A DNA stretch of 64,000 nucleotides from Owenweeksia sp965229445 (GTDB lineage: Bacteria; Bacteroidota; Bacteroidia; Flavobacteriales; Schleiferiaceae), in the NCBI GenBank assembly GCA_965229445.1, contig OZ245876.1, positions 1,984,001-2,048,000 of the forward strand, written 5' to 3'. The translations under genes and the position numbers were made by a program. Within the stretch, counting starts at the first letter, position 1. Each line of letters begins with the position of its first letter. The notes under the pieces were generated by a model, which saw nothing but the letters and a program-made list of their open reading frames with translations, did not search any database and was not told the DNA's origin. This document shows positions 36,001 to 45,101 of this stretch, piece by piece.

Positions 36001-37134
36001 ACCATAGATTTCAATCCCGGCAGCACCGTAGGTAACTACGCCTACCTGGAGGCTTCGAACGGTTGTGACAGTGCTCTGGCCATTCTCAATTCTCCTTGCT
36101 TAATGATTGATAGCAATGCGGTAGCTCCAATGGTGGAATATGCCTACCATATGATGGGTGGTGATATGGGGAAACTAAATGTTAACCTTATCACGGAAGC
36201 AGGCATTGTTACCAATATTGTTCCTGAAGTATCCGGAAATCAAGGCGTAAACTGGCTCGTAGGACAGATTGATCTCAGTCCCTACATAGGGCAAGTGGTT
36301 GTGGTTCAGTTTAGAGGGAAAACGGGCGATAGCTGGCAGTCAGATCTGGCGCTGGATGATTTCAAATTTTACGACACATCCTTTAGTGCACCCACTGCAG
36401 CGTACACCATCACCAACACCAACAATTGTACAGGAGACACCTTCGTATTCCAGAGCAACAGTACGGGGAATATCTCCCAGTATAGCTGGGATTTTGGCTC
36501 TGGGGCTTCCCCGGCTACTGCCAATACTGCCGGTCCACATAGCGTAATTTACAACACCGGCTCATTCAAACAAACCTCACTTGAAGTGTTTAACCTCGGT
36601 GGATCGGATAAATCCAGTCAGACTCTAAACATTAAGCCCAAGCCATCTGCCGGCTTTAATTACAGTGTGGCCGTAAATCTTGTAAGCTTTAACGATGGCA
36701 CCTCCGGTGGGCCATTGAAGTGGCACTGGGACTTTGGTGATGGCGATACATCGAATGTTCAAAATCCATCACATACTTATGCCGCGAATGGAGACTATGC
36801 TGTGACCCTGACAGCCACCAATGATTGCGGTGATAATAGCTTCATTGACACGGTGAGTATTACGACTATTGGAGCTCCCGAACGAGTGCTGGAACAAATG
36901 ACCTTGTACCCGAACCCAACTCAGGGAACTATCCATGTTGAGATTCCGGAAAGTGTCCTTCTTCATAAAATCCATATTACCGATATCAGTGGAAAAATGA
37001 TAAGGGATCTTGGCTATAACAATGCCACCGGCACGGTTACAATTGGGCTTTCAGATCTTCCAGAGGGAGTTTACCTAGCTGATTTACAGACCTCTGTAGG
37101 TTCAATTACGTATAGAATAATAAAGGATCAATAA
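33031..37134 (+). CDS. T9SS-exported subtilisin-like (S8) protease, paralogue 1
   Basis: About 1367 residues from ATG 33031; a TTG four codons earlier is possible, but MKRFFSLLLILSLGYTSMAQ is a full signal peptide. After a ~200-residue propeptide-like region comes the S8 domain with Asp (VTVGHGDDG), His (GDHGDHVAG), oxyanion Asn (SAGNSG) and Ser (KTGTSMSCPGVSG). Beyond it are a beta-sandwich, an Fn3-like and a jellyroll (MAM-like) domain (YFNDFENFNSCG to LALDDFKFYD), PKD domains (WHWDFGDGDTSNVQNPSHTY) and the type A T9SS sorting domain (LYPNPTQGTIHVEIPES to YRIIKDQ). The catalytic set is complete. A near-identical layout follows as paralogue 2. Confidence 0.93.
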   Translation: MKRFFSLLLILSLGYTSMAQSSNNPTPILLESVKITLENQEWEVSVDEEFEGQIFRIVNDAPLNLNQKYQGFEVLEFLPKRAFIISIPREKVKMAERYFNSTKASAVLRIRPEWKLSSDMFKKNIPDWAWQDNNRFKGSITYYKNLNGLKVIERLKAKGYEVRSHYADEKIIEVVISPDEILPLASLSFVAYFEAMDKPGEPENYSARTNHRVNYLQASYPGAVHFDGTGVTVGHGDDGVLGEHVDFKGRVSGLLGHNNGDHGDHVAGIVFGAGNKDPQGRGNAPGADILYDDYPGNLSSVDNDFINHGVRITSSSYSNGCGAGYTNSPTTGSRTMDMDVMQNPPILHVFSAGNSGASSCGYGVSGTSGGVSGWGNITGGHKVAKNVMTVANVSRVDLLRSSSSRGPAADGRIKPDIAAVGYQVYSTTDLPTPNSYTSKTGTSMSCPGVSGTMATLYEAYRHYNGGQDPESVLMKGSALNTADDLGNPGPDFKHGYGRINARRAHDVIAAGNWLFDSISSGTNNHSITVPTGDFAEVRIMLIWADPPTFPSAGPDLVNDLDLDVSQGSNTYDPWVLNPFPSAFTLNQPATRGRDSLNNMEQVTFTNPGSGIISLSVDAYNIPSGVQKYYIIYEFVKDDVVITYPIGGEGFSPTRNEYIRWDAPEGTGTFRLDYSTDNGNSWTLINSNVNSTRRYYNWNVPNITSEQAKIRIIRGQDTSITPGTFVIANEPTNFSIHSSCPDSLILTWNPVPSVTGYNVHRLGAKYMDSIGYTTDTFYVVKPNDPGKNDDWFSVASVVNGAAGSRIVAIQKPVGVFNCLISDDLGISNVINPKASSRFDCFSLVDSVEIELLNNALNPISGYSCSYSFNGGMPVVQSGNDTLAPGQTINFTFNSIINLVVGVNDLKVWINYGNDQNPYNDTINIQIVVNTGSKTMPYFNDFENFNSCGTTSDCGSTICSLNDGWENVSNGLHDDIDFRVDNGGTPSNGTGPTIDFNPGSTVGNYAYLEASNGCDSALAILNSPCLMIDSNAVAPMVEYAYHMMGGDMGKLNVNLITEAGIVTNIVPEVSGNQGVNWLVGQIDLSPYIGQVVVVQFRGKTGDSWQSDLALDDFKFYDTSFSAPTAAYTITNTNNCTGDTFVFQSNSTGNISQYSWDFGSGASPATANTAGPHSVIYNTGSFKQTSLEVFNLGGSDKSSQTLNIKPKPSAGFNYSVAVNLVSFNDGTSGGPLKWHWDFGDGDTSNVQNPSHTYAANGDYAVTLTATNDCGDNSFIDTVSITTIGAPERVLEQMTLYPNPTQGTIHVEIPESVLLHKIHITDISGKMIRDLGYNNATGTVTIGLSDLPEGVYLADLQTSVGSITYRIIKDQ

Positions 37135-37157
37135 TTCAAATCAAACTAATTTGAATT
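37133..37157. terminator. 9-bp-stem hairpin between the tandem proteases
   Basis: AATTCAAAT / caaacta / ATTTGAATT, overlapping the stop codon of paralogue 1. It is AT-rich and has no T-run. It may attenuate or simply protect the 3' end; weak call. Confidence 0.35.
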
Positions 37158-37205
37158 CAAGCGGTTTTAAATTATTGAATGGTGTCTCAACTGGTAGTAA
37201 ATAAT

Positions 37206-40200
37206 ATGATTAAGAAGTTTAAGTATTCCGGAGTTTTGATCCTTTGCCTGGCTTTCAGCGCAATTGCACAGCAAAAGATCCATCTGTTAAACGAGCCCTA
37301 TACTCCTGATCAAAGTGAGTGGGATTATACGGAGGATGAGGTGGTAAACGGTAAAATATATCGTTTAATCCAATCGCCAATTCTCAAATTAAACAAGACC
37401 ATAGCCGGAATTCACACCATGGACTACATACCGCAGCAAACTTTTGTTAGCGCTATTGAGGTGGCTAAATTGGCAGAAGCTCAAAATTATTTGAGCGCGG
37501 CAGCTTCTTATGTCATCAGGTTTAAGCCAGAGTGGAAATTGAGTCAGGCTTTTTACCAGGGGCAAATTCCCGATCACATCCGTCGCGGTGGAGACCAGGT
37601 TCAGGTAATGCTTAGATTTTATAGAGATATTCCAGCAAGCTTTATTCAAGATTTGTTTAGAAACAGAAACCTGAATATTGAAAAGGCCATACCTGAACAC
37701 AATCTATATTCCGTAATAATTGCAGAAGATGATATTTGGCAGTGGGCTAATGAACCTTTTATCGTGTTGGTGGAAGAAGTTCAAGGTCAGGATGTGGCAC
37801 TAAACTTTTATTCTCGCGCCAGTCACCGCATGGATTACGTTCAAAACCCCAACGTCATGGCCAATACCTTCAACGGGAAAGGAGTTGTGGTGGGTGTGGG
37901 TGATGACGGCACGGTAAATCACCTGGATTATAATGACCGGATTTTACAGAATGCTGTGGGTATCAATCAGGGTGATCATGGTGACCATGTTACTGGCACC
38001 TTGGCTGGAGCAGGAATTGTAGAGCCAACTGCAAAAGGAGCAGCTCCCGAAGCAGAATTGGTCATGAGTTTTTTTAGTGATAACCTCAACAATGCTCCTA
38101 CCGATTACGATCAATTTGGCGTAAGATTAATCAGCGGTTCATACGGCTCTACCTTAGGTTGTTTTCCTACCTCACCTTATAATAGTATTTCCATTCAAAC
38201 TGATAATCTTCCTATTAGCAGACCTACGGTTTCAGGCTTGTGGGCAGGAGGCAATGAGGGTGGCGATAACTGTAGCCCGGTTGGACCTCCTTATGGCACG
38301 ATGTCGGTTGGTTATCAAAGAGCCAAGAACCAAATTACGGTGGCTAATGCCAGAAGAAATAACAGCATTAGTGGCAGCAGCAGCCGCGGACCCACTCCAG
38401 ATGGACGCCTGAAACCAGATATCACCGGTTTAGGAACCGCTGTTTACAGTACTTCGGATATTCCCATCAACAATACTTATAATACCAAATCCGGAACTTC
38501 CATGGCTACGCCAGGAGTAGCAGGAGGTGTTGCAACCATGTATGAGGCCTATCGCCACTACAATAATGGAAAAGACCCCCTCGCTTCTACCGTTAAGGCA
38601 GTTCTTCTCAATACAGCCTTAGATTTGGGACGGCCAGGTCCGGATTTTACCTACGGTTATGGCAAAGCAAATTTCTACCGCGCACATAAAGCTATTGAGG
38701 CCGGAACTATAATAGTTGATTCCATTTCTTCCGGAATTAATTCGCATATTATTCCTGTTCCCTCAGGCAGTGTTTCAGAAGTGAGAGTGTTGGTATGCTG
38801 GACGGACACTGTTGGGAACCCGTCCTCAAGCAAAATACTAGTCAATGATCTCGATATGGTAGTGAAGCAAGGTGGCACCTCCTACTTACCCTGGGTGCTC
38901 GATCCTACCTGGAATGTGGCCAATTTAACATCCAATGCAGTAAGAGCAGTAGATAGCTTAAACAATGTTGAACAGGTGACCTTTACGGCGCCTGGTAGCG
39001 GTGATATCACTATCGAGATTAATGGCTCCAAGGTGGTGACTAGTCAGCAGGTTTACTCCATCAGCTATGAGTTTGTGATGGACAGCTTAGTGCTGATTAA
39101 CCCGGCCGGAGGCGAGAGCTATCAGCCTGGTACTCAAATTATGATCAGCTGGGTTGCCGGAACCAATAGCAACAACTTTACGCTCGATTATTCTCTGGAC
39201 AGCGGGGCAACCTGGTTGGGAATAAGCTCTAATCTTAGCAGCAGCCGCAGAGATCTGCTGTGGAACGCACCATTGGCCACTACTGATAAAGGTCTGATGA
39301 GGATTACACGTGCCGGAGATACAGCCGTAACGGCTAAAACCTTTTCCATAATCTACGCTCCACAAAACCTTATGGCCGTTTCAAGTTGTCCGGATTCTAC
39401 GGTGATTCTCGCATGGGATTCTGTACCGCATGTCTCACAGTATGTCGTTTATCGACTCAAGGCGGGGAAAATGGATTCTATCGGTCTGGCCACAGATACC
39501 TTCTATATAGCCGATTCAGCAGACTATGCCAGTAGTGATGAATGGTATTCGGTGGCACCTATGCTAGGGAACAGTATTGGCGTGAGAAGCGATGCCTTAA
39601 ACAAACCCAAGGGACTGTATAATTGTAATCTCTCGGATGATATTGAAGTGTTAACCATGAGTTCTCCTGCAGAATATGGTATGCCTGATTGCTATCAAAC
39701 CAGCGGGGTTCCGGTGCGAGTTAACCTGGTGAACCATGGTTCTAACGATGCCTTCAACTTTGTGGTGAATTATAGCTTCAACGGGGGAGTATTTGTGCCT
39801 GATACAATTAAAGATACCATCGCCCCTGGAGCCACTTATATTCATGAATTTGCAGGGTCTGCCCTAAACCTATTGCCCAATACCAATTACGATTTTGAGT
39901 TTTTGGTGGATTACGACCTTGATCGAAATCCGCTAAATGACACCTTGAGATCGCGTACTCGATTGGTGAGTAGTTTTCAATATGGGGTGCCCTATCTCAA
40001 TAATTTTGAAGGCTTTAATGCTTGCGGTACCGCATCAAACTGTGGACAAACAAACTGTGTTTTAAATGATGGATGGAATAACCTGAGCAATACCCATATT
40101 GATGATCATGACTTTAGAGTAATCAGTGGCCCCACTCCTTCTGCTGGAACAGGGCCCAATCAGGATTATATTCCTGGCAGCGCCACGGGAAAATACCTCT

Positions 40201-41306
40201 ATCTGGAAGCCTCATCAGGATGTGACAGTGCGGAAGCTATCCTCATGAGTCCTTGCTTGTTCATCGATACTTCTGCGGCACAACCTACCATCGAATATGC
40301 GTACCATATGTACGGTGGGAATATGGGAAAACTTAACATCGATCTTATTACTGAAACGGGAGTGGTTCTTAATGTGGTACCAGAGGTGAGCGGTAACCAG
40401 GGCGCGTCCTGGATTGTGAATCAGATAGACATGCTCCCCTATTCCGGTCAGGTAGTGACTATAAGATTTAGAGCTAAAACCGGCAATAGTTATGAATCAG
40501 ACTTGTCACTAGACTATTTTAATTTATTTGACCAATCCGTAACGCCTCCCACTGCCAATTTCGGATTTCAATTTTCCAATACGGGCTGCATAGGTGATAA
40601 CTTCATTTTCCAGGATAGCAGCACCGGTGCAATTGATACCTATACCTGGGACTTTGGTCCTAATGCGACCCCGGCTACAGCTACCGGTTCCGGTCCGCAT
40701 ACGGTTAGCTTTTCCAAGCGTGGTCCTAATCCGGTACAATTACAAGTAACCAATGGCGGTGGCTTAAGTGTGAAAACCGACACCGTGCAAGTATTGGATG
40801 TACCAGGAGGATTCTTCACATTCTCGCAAAACAGCAATATTGTAAGCTTCACAGATGTGAGTTCATTTAATCCTTCTGGCTGGCTGTGGGACTTTGGGGA
40901 TGGCAATAGTTCCACTCAGCAAAATCCGGTACACACCTACACTTCACTGGGCACCTTCACGGTGAAGTTACTGGCCACCAATGCCTGTGGAACGGATGAT
41001 TATGAGAAAAAGATTACGGTAAATTGGATTGGTATTCCTGAGGTAGCATTAGCCGCACAGATCAAAATCTATCCCAATCCGGCTAATGACAATTTATTTG
41101 TAGAATTACCTGAGGAATTAGCAGATTGTAAGTTGGTTCTAACTGATCTAAGTGGCAAGGTACTTCAAAGCCTCGAAAATCCTGATATGTCGCTTACCCC
41201 ATCCTTTGATTTAGGTAATTTATCCAGGGGTCTATACATGTTGAGGATAAACCATAATGGCTCTATTCTGAGAAATATCAAGCTTGTCAAGGAAGGAACT
41301 CACTAA
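37206..41306 (+). CDS. T9SS-exported subtilisin-like (S8) protease, paralogue 2
   Basis: About 1366 residues from ATG 37206 (MIKKFKYSGVLILCLAFSAIAQ, signal peptide); an upstream in-frame ATG at 37179 would add nine residues before the signal. Same domain order as the previous gene: propeptide-like region, S8 domain with Asp (VVVGVGDDG), His (GDHGDHVTG), Asn (WAGGNEGG) and Ser (KSGTSMATPGVAGG), then Fn3-like and jellyroll domains (YLNNFEGFNACG...), PKD (WLWDFGDGNSSTQQNPVHTY) and a type A sorting domain (IYPNPANDNLFVELPEE). Clearly a tandem duplication that has diverged. Likely a surface or secreted protease for protein degradation. It converges on a symporter gene 17 bp away. Confidence 0.93.
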   Translation: MIKKFKYSGVLILCLAFSAIAQQKIHLLNEPYTPDQSEWDYTEDEVVNGKIYRLIQSPILKLNKTIAGIHTMDYIPQQTFVSAIEVAKLAEAQNYLSAAASYVIRFKPEWKLSQAFYQGQIPDHIRRGGDQVQVMLRFYRDIPASFIQDLFRNRNLNIEKAIPEHNLYSVIIAEDDIWQWANEPFIVLVEEVQGQDVALNFYSRASHRMDYVQNPNVMANTFNGKGVVVGVGDDGTVNHLDYNDRILQNAVGINQGDHGDHVTGTLAGAGIVEPTAKGAAPEAELVMSFFSDNLNNAPTDYDQFGVRLISGSYGSTLGCFPTSPYNSISIQTDNLPISRPTVSGLWAGGNEGGDNCSPVGPPYGTMSVGYQRAKNQITVANARRNNSISGSSSRGPTPDGRLKPDITGLGTAVYSTSDIPINNTYNTKSGTSMATPGVAGGVATMYEAYRHYNNGKDPLASTVKAVLLNTALDLGRPGPDFTYGYGKANFYRAHKAIEAGTIIVDSISSGINSHIIPVPSGSVSEVRVLVCWTDTVGNPSSSKILVNDLDMVVKQGGTSYLPWVLDPTWNVANLTSNAVRAVDSLNNVEQVTFTAPGSGDITIEINGSKVVTSQQVYSISYEFVMDSLVLINPAGGESYQPGTQIMISWVAGTNSNNFTLDYSLDSGATWLGISSNLSSSRRDLLWNAPLATTDKGLMRITRAGDTAVTAKTFSIIYAPQNLMAVSSCPDSTVILAWDSVPHVSQYVVYRLKAGKMDSIGLATDTFYIADSADYASSDEWYSVAPMLGNSIGVRSDALNKPKGLYNCNLSDDIEVLTMSSPAEYGMPDCYQTSGVPVRVNLVNHGSNDAFNFVVNYSFNGGVFVPDTIKDTIAPGATYIHEFAGSALNLLPNTNYDFEFLVDYDLDRNPLNDTLRSRTRLVSSFQYGVPYLNNFEGFNACGTASNCGQTNCVLNDGWNNLSNTHIDDHDFRVISGPTPSAGTGPNQDYIPGSATGKYLYLEASSGCDSAEAILMSPCLFIDTSAAQPTIEYAYHMYGGNMGKLNIDLITETGVVLNVVPEVSGNQGASWIVNQIDMLPYSGQVVTIRFRAKTGNSYESDLSLDYFNLFDQSVTPPTANFGFQFSNTGCIGDNFIFQDSSTGAIDTYTWDFGPNATPATATGSGPHTVSFSKRGPNPVQLQVTNGGGLSVKTDTVQVLDVPGGFFTFSQNSNIVSFTDVSSFNPSGWLWDFGDGNSSTQQNPVHTYTSLGTFTVKLLATNACGTDDYEKKITVNWIGIPEVALAAQIKIYPNPANDNLFVELPEELADCKLVLTDLSGKVLQSLENPDMSLTPSFDLGNLSRGLYMLRINHNGSILRNIKLVKEGTH

Positions 41307-41323
41307 GCCATCAAAATAACTGG

Positions 41324-42763
41324 CTATTGACCTTCTTTTGTGCGTAGAAGGAAGAGCCCTATGTAGGTGAGTAAACCATTTACCAGTAACAGCTCAAAGC
41401 CAAAGCTATACCCGAACCAGGCCTCTGAATTGTCTTTCAGGATGTAGCAAAGCACTGGTGAGAGGATTGCTACTATTGGTACAAAACGATCTTTTATTTG
41501 GTACTTGGTAAACAATCCAAAAGCAAATAATCCCAGCAGTGGTCCATAGGTATATCCTGCTGCCACAAATAATTCCTTTATTACACTTTCATCAATCGTG
41601 TATCTGAACAATATAATCACCAGCAAAAGCACGATTGAAAAGCCTACATGTGTCCATTTTCTGACTTGTTTCCCCCGAACGGGCGCCATGTCCTTAACTT
41701 TTAAGATATCTACCGAGAATGAGGTAGTTAAGGCGGTGAGTGCAGAATCAGCACTGCTATACGCCGCGGCGATTAATCCGATGATAAAAAATACTGAAAC
41801 CATCATCCCCAGATCACCACTCAAAGCCACCGCGGGATAAAGCTTGTCACCGGTCTCTGCTATTCCGTGTGCTGCTGCATAATCATATAACAAGACTCCC
41901 AAAGACAGAAACACCAAATTCACGAATACCAACACGATGCTCAACCAAAACATATTCTTCTGAGCGTCTTTTAAACTTCTGCAGCTCAAGTTCTTCTGCA
42001 TCATATCCTGATCAAGTCCGGTCATTACAATGGTGATGAACATACCGCTGAGAAAAGACTTCCAAAAGTGTTGCGCCCCCCGCCAATTGTCCCAGAAAAA
42101 TACTTGTGATTTATTTGAATGGGCTACATATTCAATTAAGCCTTGCTCAGGTAATAATTCACGCTTGATGAGTATCACGCTAATGACCACTGCGGCCAGC
42201 ATGAATGTGGTCTGCAAAGTATCTGTCCAGATAATGGTTTTGATGCCACTTCTAAAGGTGTACACCCAAATCAGCAGGATTGTGATCATCACGGTTAACC
42301 AAAAGGGCACATGCAGTGAATCGAAGATGGCATACTGCAATACAATAGCTACCAGATAAAGTCTAAATGCGGCGCCTATGACCCTGGAAAGGAGAAAGAA
42401 AACGGAGCCTGTCAGATAGGAACGCTCCCCAAAACGTTGTTGTAGGTAAGTGTAGATAGAAGTGAGTTCCAATCGGTAATAAAGAGGCAGGAGCACCTTA
42501 ATAATCACTGCATAACCTACGACATAACCAAGCACTACCTGCATGTAACTAAACTGACTATCGGCCACCCAGCCGGGTACAGAAATAAAGGTTACACCAC
42601 TAAGGGAGGCCCCAACCATGCCAAATGCCACGACATACCAGGGACTTTGGCGGTTACCTAAAAAGAAAGCATCGTTGCTATCACTTTTTCCCGATAAATA
42701 CGAGATGCCAATCAGGATGAGAAAATAACCGGCCACCAGGACCAGGATTAACATGGGGTTCAT
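41324..42763 (-). CDS. Sodium/solute symporter (SSS family)
   Basis: About 479 residues from ATG 42763 (MNPMLILVLVAGYFLILIGIS); a TTG six codons upstream is less likely. Roughly 13 membrane helices, with the family regions WYVVAFGMVGASLSGVTFISVPGW (about 40-65) and TGLDQDMMQKNLSCRSLKDAQ (about 245-265). Unlike the symporter at 28544 it has no long hydrophilic insert and no small partner gene. Family members carry sugars, amino acids, sialic acid or pantothenate with sodium; the substrate here is unknown. Placed beside recR, as is seen in some flavobacterial genomes. Confidence 0.9.
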   Translation of the reverse strand: MNPMLILVLVAGYFLILIGISYLSGKSDSNDAFFLGNRQSPWYVVAFGMVGASLSGVTFISVPGWVADSQFSYMQVVLGYVVGYAVIIKVLLPLYYRLELTSIYTYLQQRFGERSYLTGSVFFLLSRVIGAAFRLYLVAIVLQYAIFDSLHVPFWLTVMITILLIWVYTFRSGIKTIIWTDTLQTTFMLAAVVISVILIKRELLPEQGLIEYVAHSNKSQVFFWDNWRGAQHFWKSFLSGMFITIVMTGLDQDMMQKNLSCRSLKDAQKNMFWLSIVLVFVNLVFLSLGVLLYDYAAAHGIAETGDKLYPAVALSGDLGMMVSVFFIIGLIAAAYSSADSALTALTTSFSVDILKVKDMAPVRGKQVRKWTHVGFSIVLLLVIILFRYTIDESVIKELFVAAGYTYGPLLGLFAFGLFTKYQIKDRFVPIVAILSPVLCYILKDNSEAWFGYSFGFELLLVNGLLTYIGLFLLRTKEGQ

Positions 42764-42802
42764 GGAGGAAATTTGTGGCAAAGAAATGCTTTTTCCGGGT
42801 TG

Positions 42803-42861
42803 AACCTTTGAGGTTTACTAAACCTTTGAGGTTTTGCCCGGGGTCTGCTCCCGCAGACCCC
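42803..42861. repeat. Double-hairpin dispersed element
   Basis: AACCTTTGAGGTTTA then CTAAACCTTTGAGGTT, followed by TTGCCC and the hairpin GGGGTCTGC-TCCC-GCAGACCCC (42840-42861). The same order occurs at 57706-57764. Here the left arm is flipped, so the first part is a direct rather than inverted repeat. It lies upstream of the symporter and 230 bp before recR; no gene in this gap. Confidence 0.75.
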
Positions 42862-43096
42862 AATTGAAAGTTCACTAAATCTTCCAAAACTTCCAACCTG
42901 AAATTCACGAGGCATCCCTTATATTTTGCAAACAGCTACAAAACCGCAACCAAGCAAAGACAAAAGCTAAATTTGCATCGAAATTAATCGCCTATGGTCT
43001 CCAATGACATATGTGAATGAATTCGGAATAACATCTGCATGGATAGGCTGAAACTATCTATTCTAATTCACATCTTTGCAATCATTATCACACGCA

Positions 43097-43717
43097 GTGA
43101 ATTTCTCTTCTAAACATTTGGAAAAGGCGGTAGATGAAATTTCTACTCTCCCAGGAATCGGGAGAAAGACTGCTCTGCGCTTGGCCTTGCATCTGCTTCG
43201 TTCCGATCAGGTTCAAGTTGAAGCTCTGGCTGAGTCTATCAACAACCTCAAACTTCTGGTTAAGCACTGTAAAACCTGTGGCAACCTCTCTGATCATGAG
43301 ATCTGTGAAATTTGTTCCAATCCTGCGCGAGACAGAGACCTAATCTGCATAGTTGAGGACTTAAGAGACGTTATGGCTATTGAAAATACGGGACAATACC
43401 GCGGATTATACCATGTTCTCGGTGGCGTTATTAGTCCTATGGACGGTATTGGTCCGGCAGAACTTAATGTAGAATCCCTGATTACAAGAATCAAGGAGTA
43501 TCAACCTCAAGAAATCATTTTTGGGTTGGGCACTACTATGGAAGGGGAAACCACCGCTTTCTATCTCTTCAAAAAGCTCTCTCAATATGATATAAGTGTT
43601 TCTGCGATTGCCCGTGGTATTGCGGTAGGCGATCAACTGGAATATGCTGATGAGATTACCCTGGCGCGCAGTATTGCCAACAGAACGCCGTACGAAACCT
43701 CGATCAACAAAAAGTAA
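43097..43717 (+). CDS. recR: Recombination mediator RecR
   Basis: About 206 residues if started at GTG 43097 (VNFSSKHLEKAVDEISTLPGIG), which fits the usual RecR N-terminus; a TTG at 43076 would add seven residues. An N-terminal helix-hairpin-helix (LPGIGRKTALRLALHLL), a four-cysteine zinc finger (C-K-T-C...C-E-I-C) and a Toprim domain (LICIVEDLRDVMAIENTGQY) are all present. RecR loads RecA at gaps with RecO/RecF. A near-consensus box CATCTTTG lies at 43071-43078. The next gene begins 1 nt after the stop. Confidence 0.97.
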   Translation: MNFSSKHLEKAVDEISTLPGIGRKTALRLALHLLRSDQVQVEALAESINNLKLLVKHCKTCGNLSDHEICEICSNPARDRDLICIVEDLRDVMAIENTGQYRGLYHVLGGVISPMDGIGPAELNVESLITRIKEYQPQEIIFGLGTTMEGETTAFYLFKKLSQYDISVSAIARGIAVGDQLEYADEITLARSIANRTPYETSINKK

Positions 43718-43718
43718 T

Positions 43719-45101
43719 ATGCCTGCGCACCAGCAGTTTAAATCCTGGTACCTGTTCCTCATCACCCTGGCAAGCAAAACGCCTTTTTTGTTTGCTGGGT
43801 ATGGCCGTGAGGAAGACGCCTGGTCACAAGCTCTTAACGCCAAGTTGATTTCTGAATCAGGCGTGTATGAGGTCTCCCGCCTTCCTGGCCATCCTATATA
43901 TGAGTTGCTTTTGGCTTTTTTATGGCCTCTAAACCATCAGTATTGGTTCTATAATGGACTAAGTGCACTGGCTACAGCTCTGTGTGTGGTATTGTTTTAT
44001 CACATCCTCCAAAACCTTAAAATCAACAATGCTTTTTGGTTGAGCCTCACCTTTGGTTTCATTCCTGTATTCTTTACGGCCGGAACTTACACCATCGACT
44101 ACAACCTGGCACTTCTGTTTATACTATCGTCATGGTTGAGTCTGCAAAAAGGCAATGTATGGTATGCCGGAGTAGCCTTAGGTGTGGCTACAGGATTCAG
44201 AATTTCATCCATTGCCTTCATTATTCCCATTTGTCTGGCAACGGGAACGAAGAATAGGAATACCCTTTTCCGATACTTCTTGAGCGCTGGTGGAGTGGCT
44301 ATTATTTCTTTTCTTCCTCCCCTGCAGCGTTACGGAATAAGTTTTCTCGATTTCCACAAACCTCCTTTTCCGGGTTGGGCAAGTATCGGATACAAACTGA
44401 CCATCGGGGTTTGGGGATTTCCACTTTTAGTGGCCATAGCGATACTAAAAGGAAAGTGGCTAAGTCAGGGTGTCTTGAATTTTTTTAAGCGTCGCGAAGC
44501 TAGCTTCCGCCAACTAGGCTTGGCGGCAATTACTGCGTGGTTACTATGCTTGCTGGTGTTTGCCCGACTCCCCTTCAAAGCAGAATTTTTTATTCCTTCC
44601 CTACCATTTCTTATGGTATTGGTCGGATTTTTAGGCAGTACCAAGCAATTGAAATTGCTCTTTATTGCATCGCTTATATCTACCTTCTCATTTGGTTTTG
44701 ATTATGCCAATCCCTTTCGTGGTGCCACCCCTTCCCCACTGGCCATTAAGTTTAAGTCTGGCACTACCAAGCTGTTCTTTGACCCACTTCAGGGACCGGC
44801 CTTAATCGACCTACATAAACGCCAAAATAAGTCTCATCTAGTAGAACAAACCCTTGCCTGGGCCGCAGAGCAGAGAGATAGTTGCTTGCTTATCGCGGGA
44901 TGGTACTGGCCTGAATTAGAATTGAAAGCTGATAATAACCTGAAAGTGAAGTTTGATTATTACAGTACCGCCGATGAAGTCCTTTCATACCACAATCAAT
45001 CATACTCCGTTTTCTACTTGCCAGAAATAAATGAAGCTAACCAGCTAATAAATGCGCATTATCGTGCGGATAGCTTAGGTCAGGAACTAGATCCTCTATG
45101 A
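43719..45101 (+). CDS. GT-C-type membrane glycosyltransferase-like protein
   Basis: About 460 residues from ATG 43719, immediately after the recR stop (TAATATG). Around ten membrane helices; an acidic first external loop (GYGREEDAWSQA) sits where GT-C enzymes such as ArnT and mannosyltransferases keep their catalytic acids. A soluble C-terminal part (about 350-460) has no recognisable domain. It overlaps the following GT2 gene by ATGA, so the two are translated together, presumably building a lipid-linked surface glycan. Donor and acceptor unknown. Confidence 0.75.
   Translation: MPAHQQFKSWYLFLITLASKTPFLFAGYGREEDAWSQALNAKLISESGVYEVSRLPGHPIYELLLAFLWPLNHQYWFYNGLSALATALCVVLFYHILQNLKINNAFWLSLTFGFIPVFFTAGTYTIDYNLALLFILSSWLSLQKGNVWYAGVALGVATGFRISSIAFIIPICLATGTKNRNTLFRYFLSAGGVAIISFLPPLQRYGISFLDFHKPPFPGWASIGYKLTIGVWGFPLLVAIAILKGKWLSQGVLNFFKRREASFRQLGLAAITAWLLCLLVFARLPFKAEFFIPSLPFLMVLVGFLGSTKQLKLLFIASLISTFSFGFDYANPFRGATPSPLAIKFKSGTTKLFFDPLQGPALIDLHKRQNKSHLVEQTLAWAAEQRDSCLLIAGWYWPELELKADNNLKVKFDYYSTADEVLSYHNQSYSVFYLPEINEANQLINAHYRADSLGQELDPL

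Noticed and set aside
42681..42908. Minus-strand 75-codon ORF upstream of the symporter, considered as a second symporter microprotein
   Set aside because: Most of it is the double-hairpin repeat read as protein; no membrane helix in the right place.
43406..43843. 145-codon ORF opposite recR
   Set aside because: Lies across recR and the start of the next gene in antisense; no recognisable features.
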